A stretch of DNA of 64,000 nt from Acinetobacter lactucae (GTDB lineage: Bacteria; Pseudomonadota; Gammaproteobacteria; Pseudomonadales; Moraxellaceae). The position numbers were made by a program, and so were the translations under genes. Within the stretch, counting starts at the first letter, position 1. Every line of letters begins with the position of its first letter. The DNA lies in NCBI RefSeq assembly GCF_001605885.1, contig NZ_LRPE01000038.1, positions 99,102 through 163,101 on the forward strand, given 5' to 3'. Below are positions 20,549 through 29,712 of this stretch, piece by piece. A model generated the notes under the pieces. The model worked only from the letters and a program-made list of their open reading frames with translations, searched no databases and had not been told where the DNA came from.

Positions 20549-21124
20549 ATGACCGCGAAAACTTTATACGCTTATACGCTTCAGCCTGTTCCCTATGACG
20601 TGTCAGAAGCTGAACAACGTAATGCACAGCTTCTTATCTGGCGCAGCACCAATAAAATCAGCACAAAAATTTGGGCAATTATGGGTGTCGTTTTAGCCCT
20701 TGCTATATTAGGTCTTATTTTTATTAAGAACTACTCTACTGTTTTTTGCTGGGTTGCTATTGTTGCTGTAGTACTTTACTACCTAGGTCGTAAATACGGA
20801 TTAGAGTGGTACGTTAAACGCAAAATGAATGAATTTCCGGTACAGGAAATTAAAGGTATTCGTTTAGGTGTGCAGCCTCATGGTATTGTGATGCGTCAAC
20901 AAATGGGCTTACAAGAAGGCGTAGGTACTATTGGATGGAAAAATATCTACGAATGGTACAATACACCTGATTTTATTTTGGTCAATTTCAAAGTAAAAGA
21001 TCCAAAAGGCCAAGAACAACAAGGTGCTTATATCCTACCTAAGCGCATGGATTCTAAGAACTTTTCCTTCAATACAATTCGCACGCACTTAAAAGAATCT
21101 GTTGGCGAGCCAAAAACCTTGTAA
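20549..21124 (+). CDS. YcxB-like membrane protein
   Basis: Protein of 191 residues with a polar N-terminus, two adjacent membrane helices (residues about 42-60 and 66-82) and a C-terminal beta-rich domain (IRLGVQPHGIVMRQQMG ... IGWKNIYEWYNTPDFILVNF ... AYILPKRMDS). This layout matches YcxB-like domain proteins, whose function is unknown. It lies about 100 bases after the FUSC gene with its own weak start region and is followed by a terminator. Confidence 0.7.
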   Translation: MTAKTLYAYTLQPVPYDVSEAEQRNAQLLIWRSTNKISTKIWAIMGVVLALAILGLIFIKNYSTVFCWVAIVAVVLYYLGRKYGLEWYVKRKMNEFPVQEIKGIRLGVQPHGIVMRQQMGLQEGVGTIGWKNIYEWYNTPDFILVNFKVKDPKGQEQQGAYILPKRMDSKNFSFNTIRTHLKESVGEPKTL

Positions 21125-21137
21125 TTCTATATTTCAT

Positions 21138-21166
21138 AAAAAGCCTCCTCATGGAGGTTTTTTATT
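21138..21166 (+). terminator. Terminator after the YcxB-like gene
   Basis: Hairpin AAGCCTCC / GGAGGTTT with TCAT loop and T6, 14 bases after the stop at 21124. Confidence 0.85.
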
Positions 21167-21181
21167 AAGCTAAAAATAAAT

Positions 21182-21203
21182 GATAATGAAAATTAATATT
21201 ATC
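21182..21203 (+). promoter_or_regulatory. Fur-box-like sequence
   Basis: GATAATGAAAATTAATATTATC matches the Fur 6-1-6 pattern (GATAATGATAATCATTATC) at both outer hexamers, with AT-rich degeneracy in the centre. It lies about 60-80 bases before the PepSY-flavodoxin reductase gene, a plausible place for iron-responsive repression. Because the region is AT-rich, chance matches are possible. Confidence 0.55.
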
Positions 21204-21261
21204 TCCAAAATCCATATTATCTCCCCAATCTTCCGCTATACTTCGTTACAAGATCTCCATC

Positions 21262-23862
21262 ATGTTTACATTTTCGACCATGTTTAAAAAAATTTTATTT
21301 CAAATTCATTGGTTTCTGGGTATTACTGCTGGCCTAATCTTATCCATTATGGGTGTAACAGGTGCAATTTATTCTTATGACCAACAAATTTTAAAATGGG
21401 TGAATTCTGATAGTTATGTTGTTCAAGCTGAAAGCACTCCAAAATTAACTCCTGCGCAGCTTTATCAGCATTTCAATACAACTCAGCCTGAAATCAAAAT
21501 TAATAGCATTACGATCGCCAAGGACCCTACCTCTTCTTCTATTGTAAATATTGAAAAAGAAGGTGAACGCCGCGGCTACAATATGATGGTGAACCCTTAT
21601 AACGCTGAGGTTCTTCCAGATATTAAAGGCCGAAAGTTGTTGTTACTCATACAACAAATTCATCGTAATTTAACCGCTGGTGAAGTTGGTAAACAAATTA
21701 CTGGTGCCTGCGCACTTATGTTAATTTACTTCGTACTTAGTGGATTGTATTTACGCTGGCCTAAGAAGCACTCTGCTCGTCAATGGCTTGCTGTTAAAGC
21801 GAAACTCAAAGGCCGAAATTTTATTTGGGATCTACATGCTGTTGTCGGCACATGGGTCATTGTTTTTTATCTACTTTTTGCATGCACAGGTCTATATTGG
21901 TCTTATGATTGGTGGCGTAGTGGCATGTTCAAAGTAATGGGAGTCGAGCAACCTAAACCACAAGGTCATGATGTTACTCCTCAAAATCGTGGAATGCAAC
22001 AAGGTAAACAAGCTGACCGTAATCATGATAAAAAATCAGAACCCCAATTAGATAATACTCAGCTCATTACAGCACTTAATGAAACATGGAGTGGCTTCAA
22101 TAGTCAGATTGGACGTGGTTATTCAACTCTAACCATGAACTTACCAAAAAAAGATGATGGAAAAATTGAGTTAACTTTTATCGATGCTACTCCACAACAC
22201 GAACGTGCACGTAACCAAGCCATCTATAATTACCAAACTGGTAATATCGAAAAGATAGAGCTTTACGAAGATAAAAAGCTTAATCAAAAGATTATGAGCA
22301 GCATGTTACCTGTACACCGTGGTAGCTTTTTTGGACCAATTTATCAATTCGTTGCGATGCTTGCTTCATTAGCAATGCCTTTGTTCTTGGTTACTGGGTG
22401 GATGCTGTATCTTAAACGCCGTAAACAGAAAAAATTAACACAGGCGGCTCGCCAGTCTTTAGCAGGACAATACATTGATCCAAATGCAAAGCCTTGGTTG
22501 ATTACTTATGCAACTCAAACGGGTGTAGCAGAACAACTCGCTTGGAGTACGGCAACAAGTTTACAAGAAGCTCACCAACCTGTTCAGGTTAAACCTGTAC
22601 AGCAACTCACACAAACTGATCTAGAACAACATCAACAGGTTTTATTCGTGATCAGTACTTATGGTACTGGTGATGCTCCTGATCTCGCTACAAGCTTTGC
22701 TAAGAAGCTTTTAAAATCGAATTTAGACCTTAAGCACATCAACTATGCTGTTTTGGCTCTCGGTTCTAAAGAATATCCAGACACTTATTGTAGTTTTGGT
22801 CATGCAGTGGACGCTTGGCTCAAAGCGAATGGTGCTCATGCCCTCTTCAATACAATTGAAGTTGATAATGCAAACCCATCGGATATTCAGAACTGGAATC
22901 AATCTCTAGCAAAAGCAACTAAATTAGATTTGCATGCTGTAAATCTAGAAAAAGTCTTTGATACATGGACATTGCAGCAACGTGACTTACTCAATCCAAA
23001 TAGCTTAGGCCAACCTGCTTATAATATTGAGCTTAATGCAAAGCACGAAGCACTATGGCAAGCGGGTGATATTGCTGAAATTCAACCTGGTAATAGCCCT
23101 GAACGAATTCACGACTTTTTGCAGAAGCATCATATTCTTAAAAATACAAAAGTTGATTCATTACAGATTTCAATCGAAAAAGCACTTTGGAATAAAGATT
23201 TAACAGGAGAAATTGAACCATTTGCTAATCTGGACCATTTATTAGAACAGCTTCCTAACTTACCAACACGGGAGTATTCGATTGCGAGTATTCCTTCTCA
23301 ACAAGTCCTTCGTTTAGTTGTTCGTCAACAATATGATGCGTCTGGTAACTTAGGTTTAGGTTCGGGTTGGCTCACTCAACATACGCAAGTCAATGATGAA
23401 ATTGCTTTGCGTATTCGCACTAATGAATCATTCCATCTTATTGACGATAACCGCCCTATTATTTGTATCGGTAACGGAACTGGTATTGCTGGCTTAATGA
23501 GCCTATTACACACCCGTACGCGCCATGATTACACTGAAAACTGGTTAATCTTTGGTGAACGTCAAAGAGCATATGATTTCTTCTATGCGTCAACTATTAA
23601 GGCATGGCAAACCACAGGAATGTTAAAACGTCTCGATTTAGCATTTTCGAGAGATCAAGAACAACGCATGTATGTTCAAGATGTAATCCGTCAAAATGCA
23701 GCAGAATTAGTAAGCTGGATAAAGCGCGGTGCTGTTCTTTATGTATGCGGTAGTATTGATGGTATGGCAAGTGGAGTCGATCAAGCACTTATCGAAATTC
23801 TAGGTGAAGAACAGGTAGATGAGCTAAGACAACATGGCCGCTACCGCCGTGATGTTTATTAA
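21262..23862 (+). CDS. PepSY-flavodoxin-FAD/NAD(P) reductase fusion
   Basis: Fusion of 866 residues. Residues about 1-400 are a PepSY-associated membrane region (HWFLGITAGLILSIMGVTGAIYSYDQ, FIWDLHAVVGTWVIVFYLLFACTGLYWSYDWW, SFFGPIYQFVAMLASLAMPLFLVTGWMLYLKRRK) with conserved His residues suited to haem binding. Residues about 410-560 are flavodoxin-like (ITYATQTGVAEQLA, STYGTGDAP). The rest is a CysJ/cytochrome-P450-reductase-type FAD/NADPH module (REYSIASIP, CIGNGTGIAGLMSLLHTR, YVCGSI, GRYRRDVY). It probably moves electrons from NADPH across the membrane to periplasmic ferric siderophores. A start at Met7 (21280) is also possible. Confidence 0.88.
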   Translation: MFTFSTMFKKILFQIHWFLGITAGLILSIMGVTGAIYSYDQQILKWVNSDSYVVQAESTPKLTPAQLYQHFNTTQPEIKINSITIAKDPTSSSIVNIEKEGERRGYNMMVNPYNAEVLPDIKGRKLLLLIQQIHRNLTAGEVGKQITGACALMLIYFVLSGLYLRWPKKHSARQWLAVKAKLKGRNFIWDLHAVVGTWVIVFYLLFACTGLYWSYDWWRSGMFKVMGVEQPKPQGHDVTPQNRGMQQGKQADRNHDKKSEPQLDNTQLITALNETWSGFNSQIGRGYSTLTMNLPKKDDGKIELTFIDATPQHERARNQAIYNYQTGNIEKIELYEDKKLNQKIMSSMLPVHRGSFFGPIYQFVAMLASLAMPLFLVTGWMLYLKRRKQKKLTQAARQSLAGQYIDPNAKPWLITYATQTGVAEQLAWSTATSLQEAHQPVQVKPVQQLTQTDLEQHQQVLFVISTYGTGDAPDLATSFAKKLLKSNLDLKHINYAVLALGSKEYPDTYCSFGHAVDAWLKANGAHALFNTIEVDNANPSDIQNWNQSLAKATKLDLHAVNLEKVFDTWTLQQRDLLNPNSLGQPAYNIELNAKHEALWQAGDIAEIQPGNSPERIHDFLQKHHILKNTKVDSLQISIEKALWNKDLTGEIEPFANLDHLLEQLPNLPTREYSIASIPSQQVLRLVVRQQYDASGNLGLGSGWLTQHTQVNDEIALRIRTNESFHLIDDNRPIICIGNGTGIAGLMSLLHTRTRHDYTENWLIFGERQRAYDFFYASTIKAWQTTGMLKRLDLAFSRDQEQRMYVQDVIRQNAAELVSWIKRGAVLYVCGSIDGMASGVDQALIEILGEEQVDELRQHGRYRRDVY

Positions 23863-23881
23863 AGACCAATAAAAACAAAAA

Positions 23882-23917
23882 ACCGAGTAATAGCTTAAAT
23901 GCTTTACTCGGTTTTTT
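23882..23917 (+). terminator. Terminator after the reductase fusion gene
   Basis: Stem ACCGAGTAA / TTACTCGGT (loop extended by AGC/GCT pairing) and T6. Confidence 0.88.
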
Positions 23918-23977
23918 ATTGCATTCAGAATGATTTTGCATACACTGTCTGCAATTTAAATTGCAACTCTAAGCACA

Positions 23978-24763
23978 ATGCAAGTCAGTAAGTGGATCCG
24001 TATTTTCCTAGCAATCATTGGTTCGATTTTATTTTTAGATGGATTAGTTCTAATTTGTCTCAATAAAATTAATGTAGGCACTGTTATTCCTTTAATTTTA
24101 GGTGCTTTCTTCTGCCTATATTCTTTATTTTATTATCACTTAGAGCGCTTTTTCTTCTATCACTATCGCTTACACACACTTTGGCGTTTTGGGTGGTTAT
24201 GCTTCTGGATATGGTTAATTGGCTTAGGCTATTTCTTTAGCTTTATTAAAGAAAATAAGAATACTTCAAATAATATTCCCCCAGTAAAAGCAATTATTGT
24301 CTTAGGAAGTGGTGTCGAAAATGGCCAGCCATCTACAATTCTTGCAAAACGTTTAGATACAGCTGCCCCTTTAGCCCTAAAACAGCAGCAAGCACAGATT
24401 GTTTTAACAGGTGGTCTTGATTTTTCAGAAAAAGAAAGCGAAGCATTGGTTATGTCTCGTTATCTTGAACAAAAGTATCATATCGCAAGAAACCAAATGA
24501 TCCTTGAAGATAAGAGTACTAGTACTGAGCTTAATTTAAAAAATAGTAAACCCTTATTAGAACAACATCAGATTACCTTAGACCAGCCAATCGCTATCGT
24601 GACAAGTGACTTTCATATTCCTCGAGCAGTAGCAATCGCAAAAAAACAGGGCTATACCCAAGTTTATGGAGTCGCTGCCGAGACACCATTGGCTACTCGC
24701 TACAATGCATGGTTACGTGAATACTTCGCATACGCGAGTGGATGGCTTTTAAACGAATATTAA
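23978..24763 (+). CDS. YdcF/ElyC-type DUF218 membrane protein
   Basis: Protein of 261 residues with three N-terminal hydrophobic segments (residues about 8-25, 35-52, 68-90) and a C-terminal DUF218 domain: AIIVLGSGVENGQPS, AQIVLTGGLD, LEDKSTSTELNL and TSDFHIPRA. Relatives ElyC, SanA and YdcF affect envelope integrity and peptidoglycan or undecaprenyl-phosphate metabolism. The membrane layout is closest to ElyC. No partner gene is adjacent; it is flanked by terminators on both sides. Confidence 0.82.
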   Translation: MQVSKWIRIFLAIIGSILFLDGLVLICLNKINVGTVIPLILGAFFCLYSLFYYHLERFFFYHYRLHTLWRFGWLCFWIWLIGLGYFFSFIKENKNTSNNIPPVKAIIVLGSGVENGQPSTILAKRLDTAAPLALKQQQAQIVLTGGLDFSEKESEALVMSRYLEQKYHIARNQMILEDKSTSTELNLKNSKPLLEQHQITLDQPIAIVTSDFHIPRAVAIAKKQGYTQVYGVAAETPLATRYNAWLREYFAYASGWLLNEY

Positions 24764-24780
24764 AATAATTTAATCTAAAA

Positions 24781-24812
24781 AACTGCTATTTAAAAAATAG
24801 CAGTTTTTTTTA
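24781..24812 (+). terminator. Terminator after the DUF218 gene
   Basis: Stem AACTGCTATTT / AAATAGCAGTT and T8. Confidence 0.9.
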
Positions 24813-25140
24813 TTTTGAAAAATTAGTGAGCAGTACAACTATAAAATTGAGATACGTTGACGTTAATAAAGTACAGATTAAGTTCTTATATTTAGTCTCT
24901 AATGAAACAAATTTAATGAGCACTAAAAACCCACCAAAGACATAAGTATAGAAGTAATAAAGCTGAAGAATTAAAAACTAACGATCAATAAAACAATAAC
25001 TTAAAAATCTAAAGGCTTTAATTTTAAAATAGAAAAATTGAGCCTATAGTTAGTCACATAGTAAATAAATTTACATGCAAGCATAAGATATTTATAGAAT
25101 AATATTAATTTAGAGAGATTTAAATTTCTGGTAGGAAATA
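24813..25140. other. Gene-free stretch left of the tRNA array
   Basis: About 330 AT-rich bases after the DUF218 terminator and before the tRNA array. No credible gene seen; the only open frame reaching in (25001-25201, minus) is read through the last tRNA and is rejected. A weak inverted repeat (ATTTC / GAAAT near 25122-25138) right after the final tRNA-Val might end or process the tRNA transcript. Confidence 0.5.
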
Positions 25141-25216
25141 TGGTGGGCGCTGACGGGATCGAACCGCCGACATTCTGCTTGTAAGGCAGACGCTCTACCA
25201 ACTGAGCTAAGCGCCC
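25141..25216 (-). tRNA. tRNA-Val (anticodon TAC)
   Basis: 76-base cloverleaf including an encoded CCA: acceptor GGGCGCT / AGCGCCC, D-arm GCTCAGTTGGTAGAGC, anticodon stem CTGCC / GGCAG type around TTACAAG with anticodon TAC, and T-arm GGCGGTTCGATCCCGTC. It is the last of six tandem tRNA genes on the minus strand and is identical to the other two Val copies. Confidence 0.97.
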
Positions 25217-25282
25217 TTAATGAGAAAAGATAATGAATGTATCTCTATACTCTACATTCTCTAGACAAGGGAATCAAGAGAA

Positions 25283-25359
25283 TGGCGCAGCGGACGGGGC
25301 TCGAACCCGCGACCCCCGGCGTGACAGGCCGGTATTCTAACCAACTGAACTACCGCTGC
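25283..25359 (-). tRNA. tRNA-Asp (anticodon GTC)
   Basis: 77-base cloverleaf including encoded CCA: acceptor GCAGCGG / CCGCTGC, D-arm GTTCAGTTGGTTAGAAT, anticodon GTC in loop CTGTCAC with stem CCGGC/GCCGG, T-arm GCGGGTTCGAGCCCCGT. Fifth of six in the array and identical to the other two Asp copies. Confidence 0.97.
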
Positions 25360-25395
25360 ACTACAATACTTTAAAATAAAGCATGGTCACATATA

Positions 25396-25471
25396 TGGTG
25401 GGCGCTGACGGGATCGAACCGCCGACATTCTGCTTGTAAGGCAGACGCTCTACCAACTGAGCTAAGCGCCC
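25396..25471 (-). tRNA. tRNA-Val (anticodon TAC)
   Basis: Second identical 76-base tRNA-Val with encoded CCA, same stems and anticodon TAC. Fourth gene of the array in transcription order. Confidence 0.97.
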
Positions 25472-25560
25472 CAAGAAGAAAAAACTAATAAATTATTAAT
25501 TTTTTGATTTAAAATTTTTACATCTCAAATCTTCTTCCAAACACAACCCGAACTGAAAAG

Positions 25561-25637
25561 TGGCGCAGCGGACGGGGCTCGAACCCGCGACCCCCGGCGT
25601 GACAGGCCGGTATTCTAACCAACTGAACTACCGCTGC
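25561..25637 (-). tRNA. tRNA-Asp (anticodon GTC)
   Basis: Second identical 77-base tRNA-Asp with encoded CCA and anticodon GTC. Third gene of the array in transcription order. Confidence 0.97.
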
Positions 25638-25684
25638 ACTTTCACAATATCGAAATTGTGGGGTAAACGATGTTAAGTCTTAAG

Positions 25685-25761
25685 TGGCGCAGCGGACGGG
25701 GCTCGAACCCGCGACCCCCGGCGTGACAGGCCGGTATTCTAACCAACTGAACTACCGCTGC
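25685..25761 (-). tRNA. tRNA-Asp (anticodon GTC)
   Basis: Third identical 77-base tRNA-Asp with encoded CCA and anticodon GTC. Second gene of the array in transcription order; only 47 bases separate it from the next Asp copy. Confidence 0.97.
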
Positions 25762-25785
25762 ACTTGAGAGCTTAACGTAAAGGCT

Positions 25786-25861
25786 TGGTGGGCGCTGACG
25801 GGATCGAACCGCCGACATTCTGCTTGTAAGGCAGACGCTCTACCAACTGAGCTAAGCGCCC
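25786..25861 (-). tRNA. tRNA-Val (anticodon TAC)
   Basis: Third identical 76-base tRNA-Val with encoded CCA and anticodon TAC. It is the promoter-proximal gene, starting about 20 bases after the predicted transcription start. Confidence 0.97.
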
Positions 25862-25888
25862 TTAACGTCTTCATCGTTTGTGAGGTGC

Positions 25889-25916
25889 ATTATAGAGAAT
25901 CTTTAACAGGTGTCAA
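25889..25916 (-). promoter_or_regulatory. Sigma-70 promoter of the tRNA array
   Basis: On the minus strand a perfect TTGACA (25916-25911) and a perfect TATAAT (25894-25889) are separated by 16 bases. Both hexamers match consensus, as expected for a strong stable-RNA promoter. The predicted start is near 25882, about 20 bases before the first tRNA-Val. Confidence 0.92.
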
Positions 25917-26067
25917 ACGCTTTTCGACAACTTTTCAAAAAAATGCGAATGAATGATTAAAAATAAGTCATTATTAAGTAAAAAACAATTTTTTGTATTT
26001 TATTTAAGCACTTATTTTAATATTTTGATCATTCAGCTAATTAAATAAGAATTTTTAAAATCCTATT

Positions 26068-26571
26068 TTAGGTTAAAGATTGCTCAGACAAATAAACCAA
26101 TGCATCTTCAGAGACTAAATCAAACAATTCAATGATTTCCTCATTACGCATTCGAATACATCCATGTGACATGGGAACACCCATCAGTTCTTTATCAGGT
26201 GTGCCATGAATATAGATATAACGCTGCATGGTGTCGTGACCTTCGCCTTTGTTAAAGCCTTCTTCCAAACCATCTAACCAAAGAATACGTGACAATATCC
26301 AATCTCGTTCAGGGAATTGTGCCGCTAGTTCACTACTATAAACCTCCCCTGTTGGCTTACGTGCAATAAAAACCGCATTTTGAGGAGATTGGGCACCAAT
26401 TTTTTTTGCAACTCTATGCCATCCACGTGGAGTTTTACCCGTATTCTCCTGCTCACCGATTCCGTTCTTTCCGGTAGAAATGACATAAAACTTATTATGT
26501 TTAGGCAAAGTTAAGGTTTGGTTTGCCAAATCGATGAGGACATCAGCATCTTCGAGCTTAAATTGAGACAT
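26068..26571 (-). CDS. elsL: YkuD-family L,D-carboxypeptidase/transpeptidase without signal peptide (ElsL-like)
   Basis: YkuD domain protein of 167 residues. The catalytic motif is intact: His122 (YIHGTPD), His136 and Cys138 in SHGCIRM. There is no signal peptide or membrane segment, so it is probably cytoplasmic, unlike ordinary L,D-transpeptidases. A. baumannii ElsL is a cytoplasmic YkuD enzyme reported to act as an L,D-carboxypeptidase in murein recycling; the match in size, motif and missing signal makes this the best name, but it is from memory, not a search. It may share a unit with the YbaN gene upstream. Confidence 0.8.
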   Translation of the reverse strand: MSQFKLEDADVLIDLANQTLTLPKHNKFYVISTGKNGIGEQENTGKTPRGWHRVAKKIGAQSPQNAVFIARKPTGEVYSSELAAQFPERDWILSRILWLDGLEEGFNKGEGHDTMQRYIYIHGTPDKELMGVPMSHGCIRMRNEEIIELFDLVSEDALVYLSEQSLT

Positions 26572-26672
26572 TGAACTTACTCTCTTATATCAACTCAAAT
26601 ATTTTGAGTTTAAGTAAAAATTTATAGGAAGAAGTTGTCTTGCGCCAAAAATAAAAGGTTCTCAATCTTCTT

Positions 26673-27050
26673 TTATCTACGCGCAGTTTCACTTTTTGGC
26701 TCAGGCCGTAGCCATAACCAAACTGCAACGATGAACATGGTAGTATCAGTAAAAACCTTGACCCAAAGCGGTGCTGAAGTAAATAGCATGATCAGGCCAC
26801 TGATTGCCATCATTATGCTTGCAATCCACTTGGCTTTACGTGGCACTGTACCATTGGCTCGCCAATCACGTAATGTTGGACCGTATTTGGGATGATTTAA
26901 TAACCAGTCATCCATTTGTGGCCATCCCTTTGAAGCTGCCCATGCAGCCAGAATCAAAAACACTGTTGTGGGCATACCTGGTAAAATTGCTCCAATAATG
27001 CCTAGTGTGATAAAAATCACGACCAAAGAGCGCCAGAACAATGTTCGCAT
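26673..27050 (-). CDS. YbaN/DUF454 family inner-membrane protein
   Basis: Protein of 125 residues with two hydrophobic blocks: residues about 6-32 (SLVVIFITLGIIGAILPGMPTTVFLILAAWA) and 75-115. The pattern LGIIGAILPGMPTTVFLILAAWAASKG...WLLNHPKYGPTLRDWRANG (shown in pieces) is the DUF454 signature. Function unknown in all relatives. It lies about 100 bases upstream of the YkuD gene on the same strand. Confidence 0.88.
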   Translation of the reverse strand: MRTLFWRSLVVIFITLGIIGAILPGMPTTVFLILAAWAASKGWPQMDDWLLNHPKYGPTLRDWRANGTVPRKAKWIASIMMAISGLIMLFTSAPLWVKVFTDTTMFIVAVWLWLRPEPKSETARR

Positions 27051-27153
27051 ATATAAACCTTAACCTGCTGTTAGCGTTAGTATAAAGTGTTTTTCTTATA
27101 TTGTTTGTTGATCCCTTATGAAATTAGGATGAATTGCATCGAGTATTAAATAT

Positions 27154-28026
27154 ATGAATATTGCCTCAGTGAAAACTTCCTATTTCGAACCATGGCTTCA
27201 ATTTCGACATCCTATAGTGCGACAGCTGGCTTTTTGTATCGCTAGTCCGAATTTACTTAGCCAATTACCAAAAAGTTTTTCTATACAACATCACTTTAAG
27301 CTGCATCCCACAGAAATATGGGAAGAGCATTTCCAAAATTATTTACCACGTTTAAAAGAGCTCGATCAGTCACCAGAGCCTTTAATACAGTTTTTATCTC
27401 AACTTAAAAGTACACGCTTAGGCTTACGCTTTGAGAATTTACTTTGGTTCTGGCTACAAGAGGATAATTATCATCCATATCAATTGTTGGGTCATAGTAT
27501 TCAAAAAATTGAAGGAGCAATAACTTTAGGTGAGTTAGATTTCTTGATTTTAAATAAAGAAACTCAACAAGTTGAACACTGGGAAGTCGCGCTAAAATAC
27601 TATTTAGGCGAAGCGGATTTACTTTTAGAACAATGGATTGGGTTGAATCGCCAAGATACTCTGAGCAAAAAACTTTATCATTTTACGAATAAGCAATTTC
27701 AGTTCTCTGAAGCATTAAATTTTAAGATCGAACAACGTTTTGCGGTTTTAAAAGGACAACTCTACTTGCCACTTCAGTTAAATTTTCAAAAGTCGCTACC
27801 AGAATGGATAAATTTAAAGCGTCGTTTAGGATATTGGGGTACTACCATTCCACACTCTCCCTTTTATCGATTAGAAAGACACGAATGGTTGTGTCCAAAT
27901 CAATCGCCTAGTTCAGATTCAGCGCACTGGTGGACAGATGGTTTATATTGTAAAAGTAGTGAAGAGGTCATATTTTATATGTTTAGGCATCCTTCATACT
28001 TAAACATTAAGTCGATTTCGCACTAA
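27154..28026 (+). CDS. DUF1853 family protein
   Basis: Soluble protein of 290 residues matching DUF1853 in length and in motifs: FRHPIVRQLAFCIASPNLL near the N-terminus, LGLRFENLLWFWL, and GELDFLIL followed by EHWEVALKYYLG, which resembles the D-x(n)-ExK core of PD-(D/E)XK nucleases. That resemblance is my inference. Single gene, divergent from ybaN. Confidence 0.8.
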   Translation: MNIASVKTSYFEPWLQFRHPIVRQLAFCIASPNLLSQLPKSFSIQHHFKLHPTEIWEEHFQNYLPRLKELDQSPEPLIQFLSQLKSTRLGLRFENLLWFWLQEDNYHPYQLLGHSIQKIEGAITLGELDFLILNKETQQVEHWEVALKYYLGEADLLLEQWIGLNRQDTLSKKLYHFTNKQFQFSEALNFKIEQRFAVLKGQLYLPLQLNFQKSLPEWINLKRRLGYWGTTIPHSPFYRLERHEWLCPNQSPSSDSAHWWTDGLYCKSSEEVIFYMFRHPSYLNIKSISH

Positions 28027-28171
28027 CTTGCAAAAATTAAGCTAATTAACAATAAGTTTTAAGCTTCTAGAAACATTTTATAACGTTTTTACTATTAAAC
28101 AGTCATGTTTCTTTTTCCGTTTGTTTTTTAATCTAAATTTACTTCATTATTAAATTTAAACGGAGAAAATG

Positions 28172-28312
28172 ATGAAAAAAGTTTTAGCTGCGTCTGTAAT
28201 GGTTGCTGTTATTTTAACAGGGTGTAATACGTTTAAAGGTTTTGGGCAAGATGTTTCTAAAGCAGGTGATGCCGTAACAAATACTGCTGAAAAAACACAA
28301 GATAAAATGTAA
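28172..28312 (+). CDS. Entericidin-like small lipoprotein
   Basis: Short gene of 46 residues: MKKVLAASVMVAVILTGCNTF, then GFGQDVSKAGDAVTNTAEKTQDKM. The lipobox LTGC and the mature helix with GQDVSKAGDAV match the entericidin A/B family of small outer-membrane lipoproteins, whose EcnA/EcnB pair in E. coli is an antidote/toxin set linked to stationary-phase lysis. Only one copy is present here. The second of two ATGs (28172) is chosen because CGGAGA lies 6 bases upstream. A terminator follows. Confidence 0.85.
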   Translation: MKKVLAASVMVAVILTGCNTFKGFGQDVSKAGDAVTNTAEKTQDKM

Positions 28313-28327
28313 GTTAGAGTTGTCACG

Positions 28328-29574
<1,247 letters not shown>

Positions 29575-29598
29575 AAGTTAAGATCTAATAAATTGAAA

Positions 29599-29626
29599 AA
29601 GCGCCCTTTTTGGGGCGCTTTTTTTT
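29599..29626 (+). terminator. Terminator after dapE
   Basis: Strong stem AAGCGCCC / GGGGCGCTT with a short T-rich loop and T8. Confidence 0.92.
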
Positions 29627-29712
29627 ATATTTAAAGTATCAGTACCTTCTTTAAAAATGTTGAATATTATTTACATTCAATAAACTAGAAAATTAGTTTT
29701 AATATAAATAGC

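Noticed and set aside
25001..25201. Minus-strand 66-residue open frame
   Set aside because: It is read through the last tRNA-Val gene and AT-rich spacer; no protein features.
25141..25861. Regularly spaced repeats that might be a CRISPR array
   Set aside because: The repeats are complete tRNA-Val and tRNA-Asp genes; the spacers are irregular.
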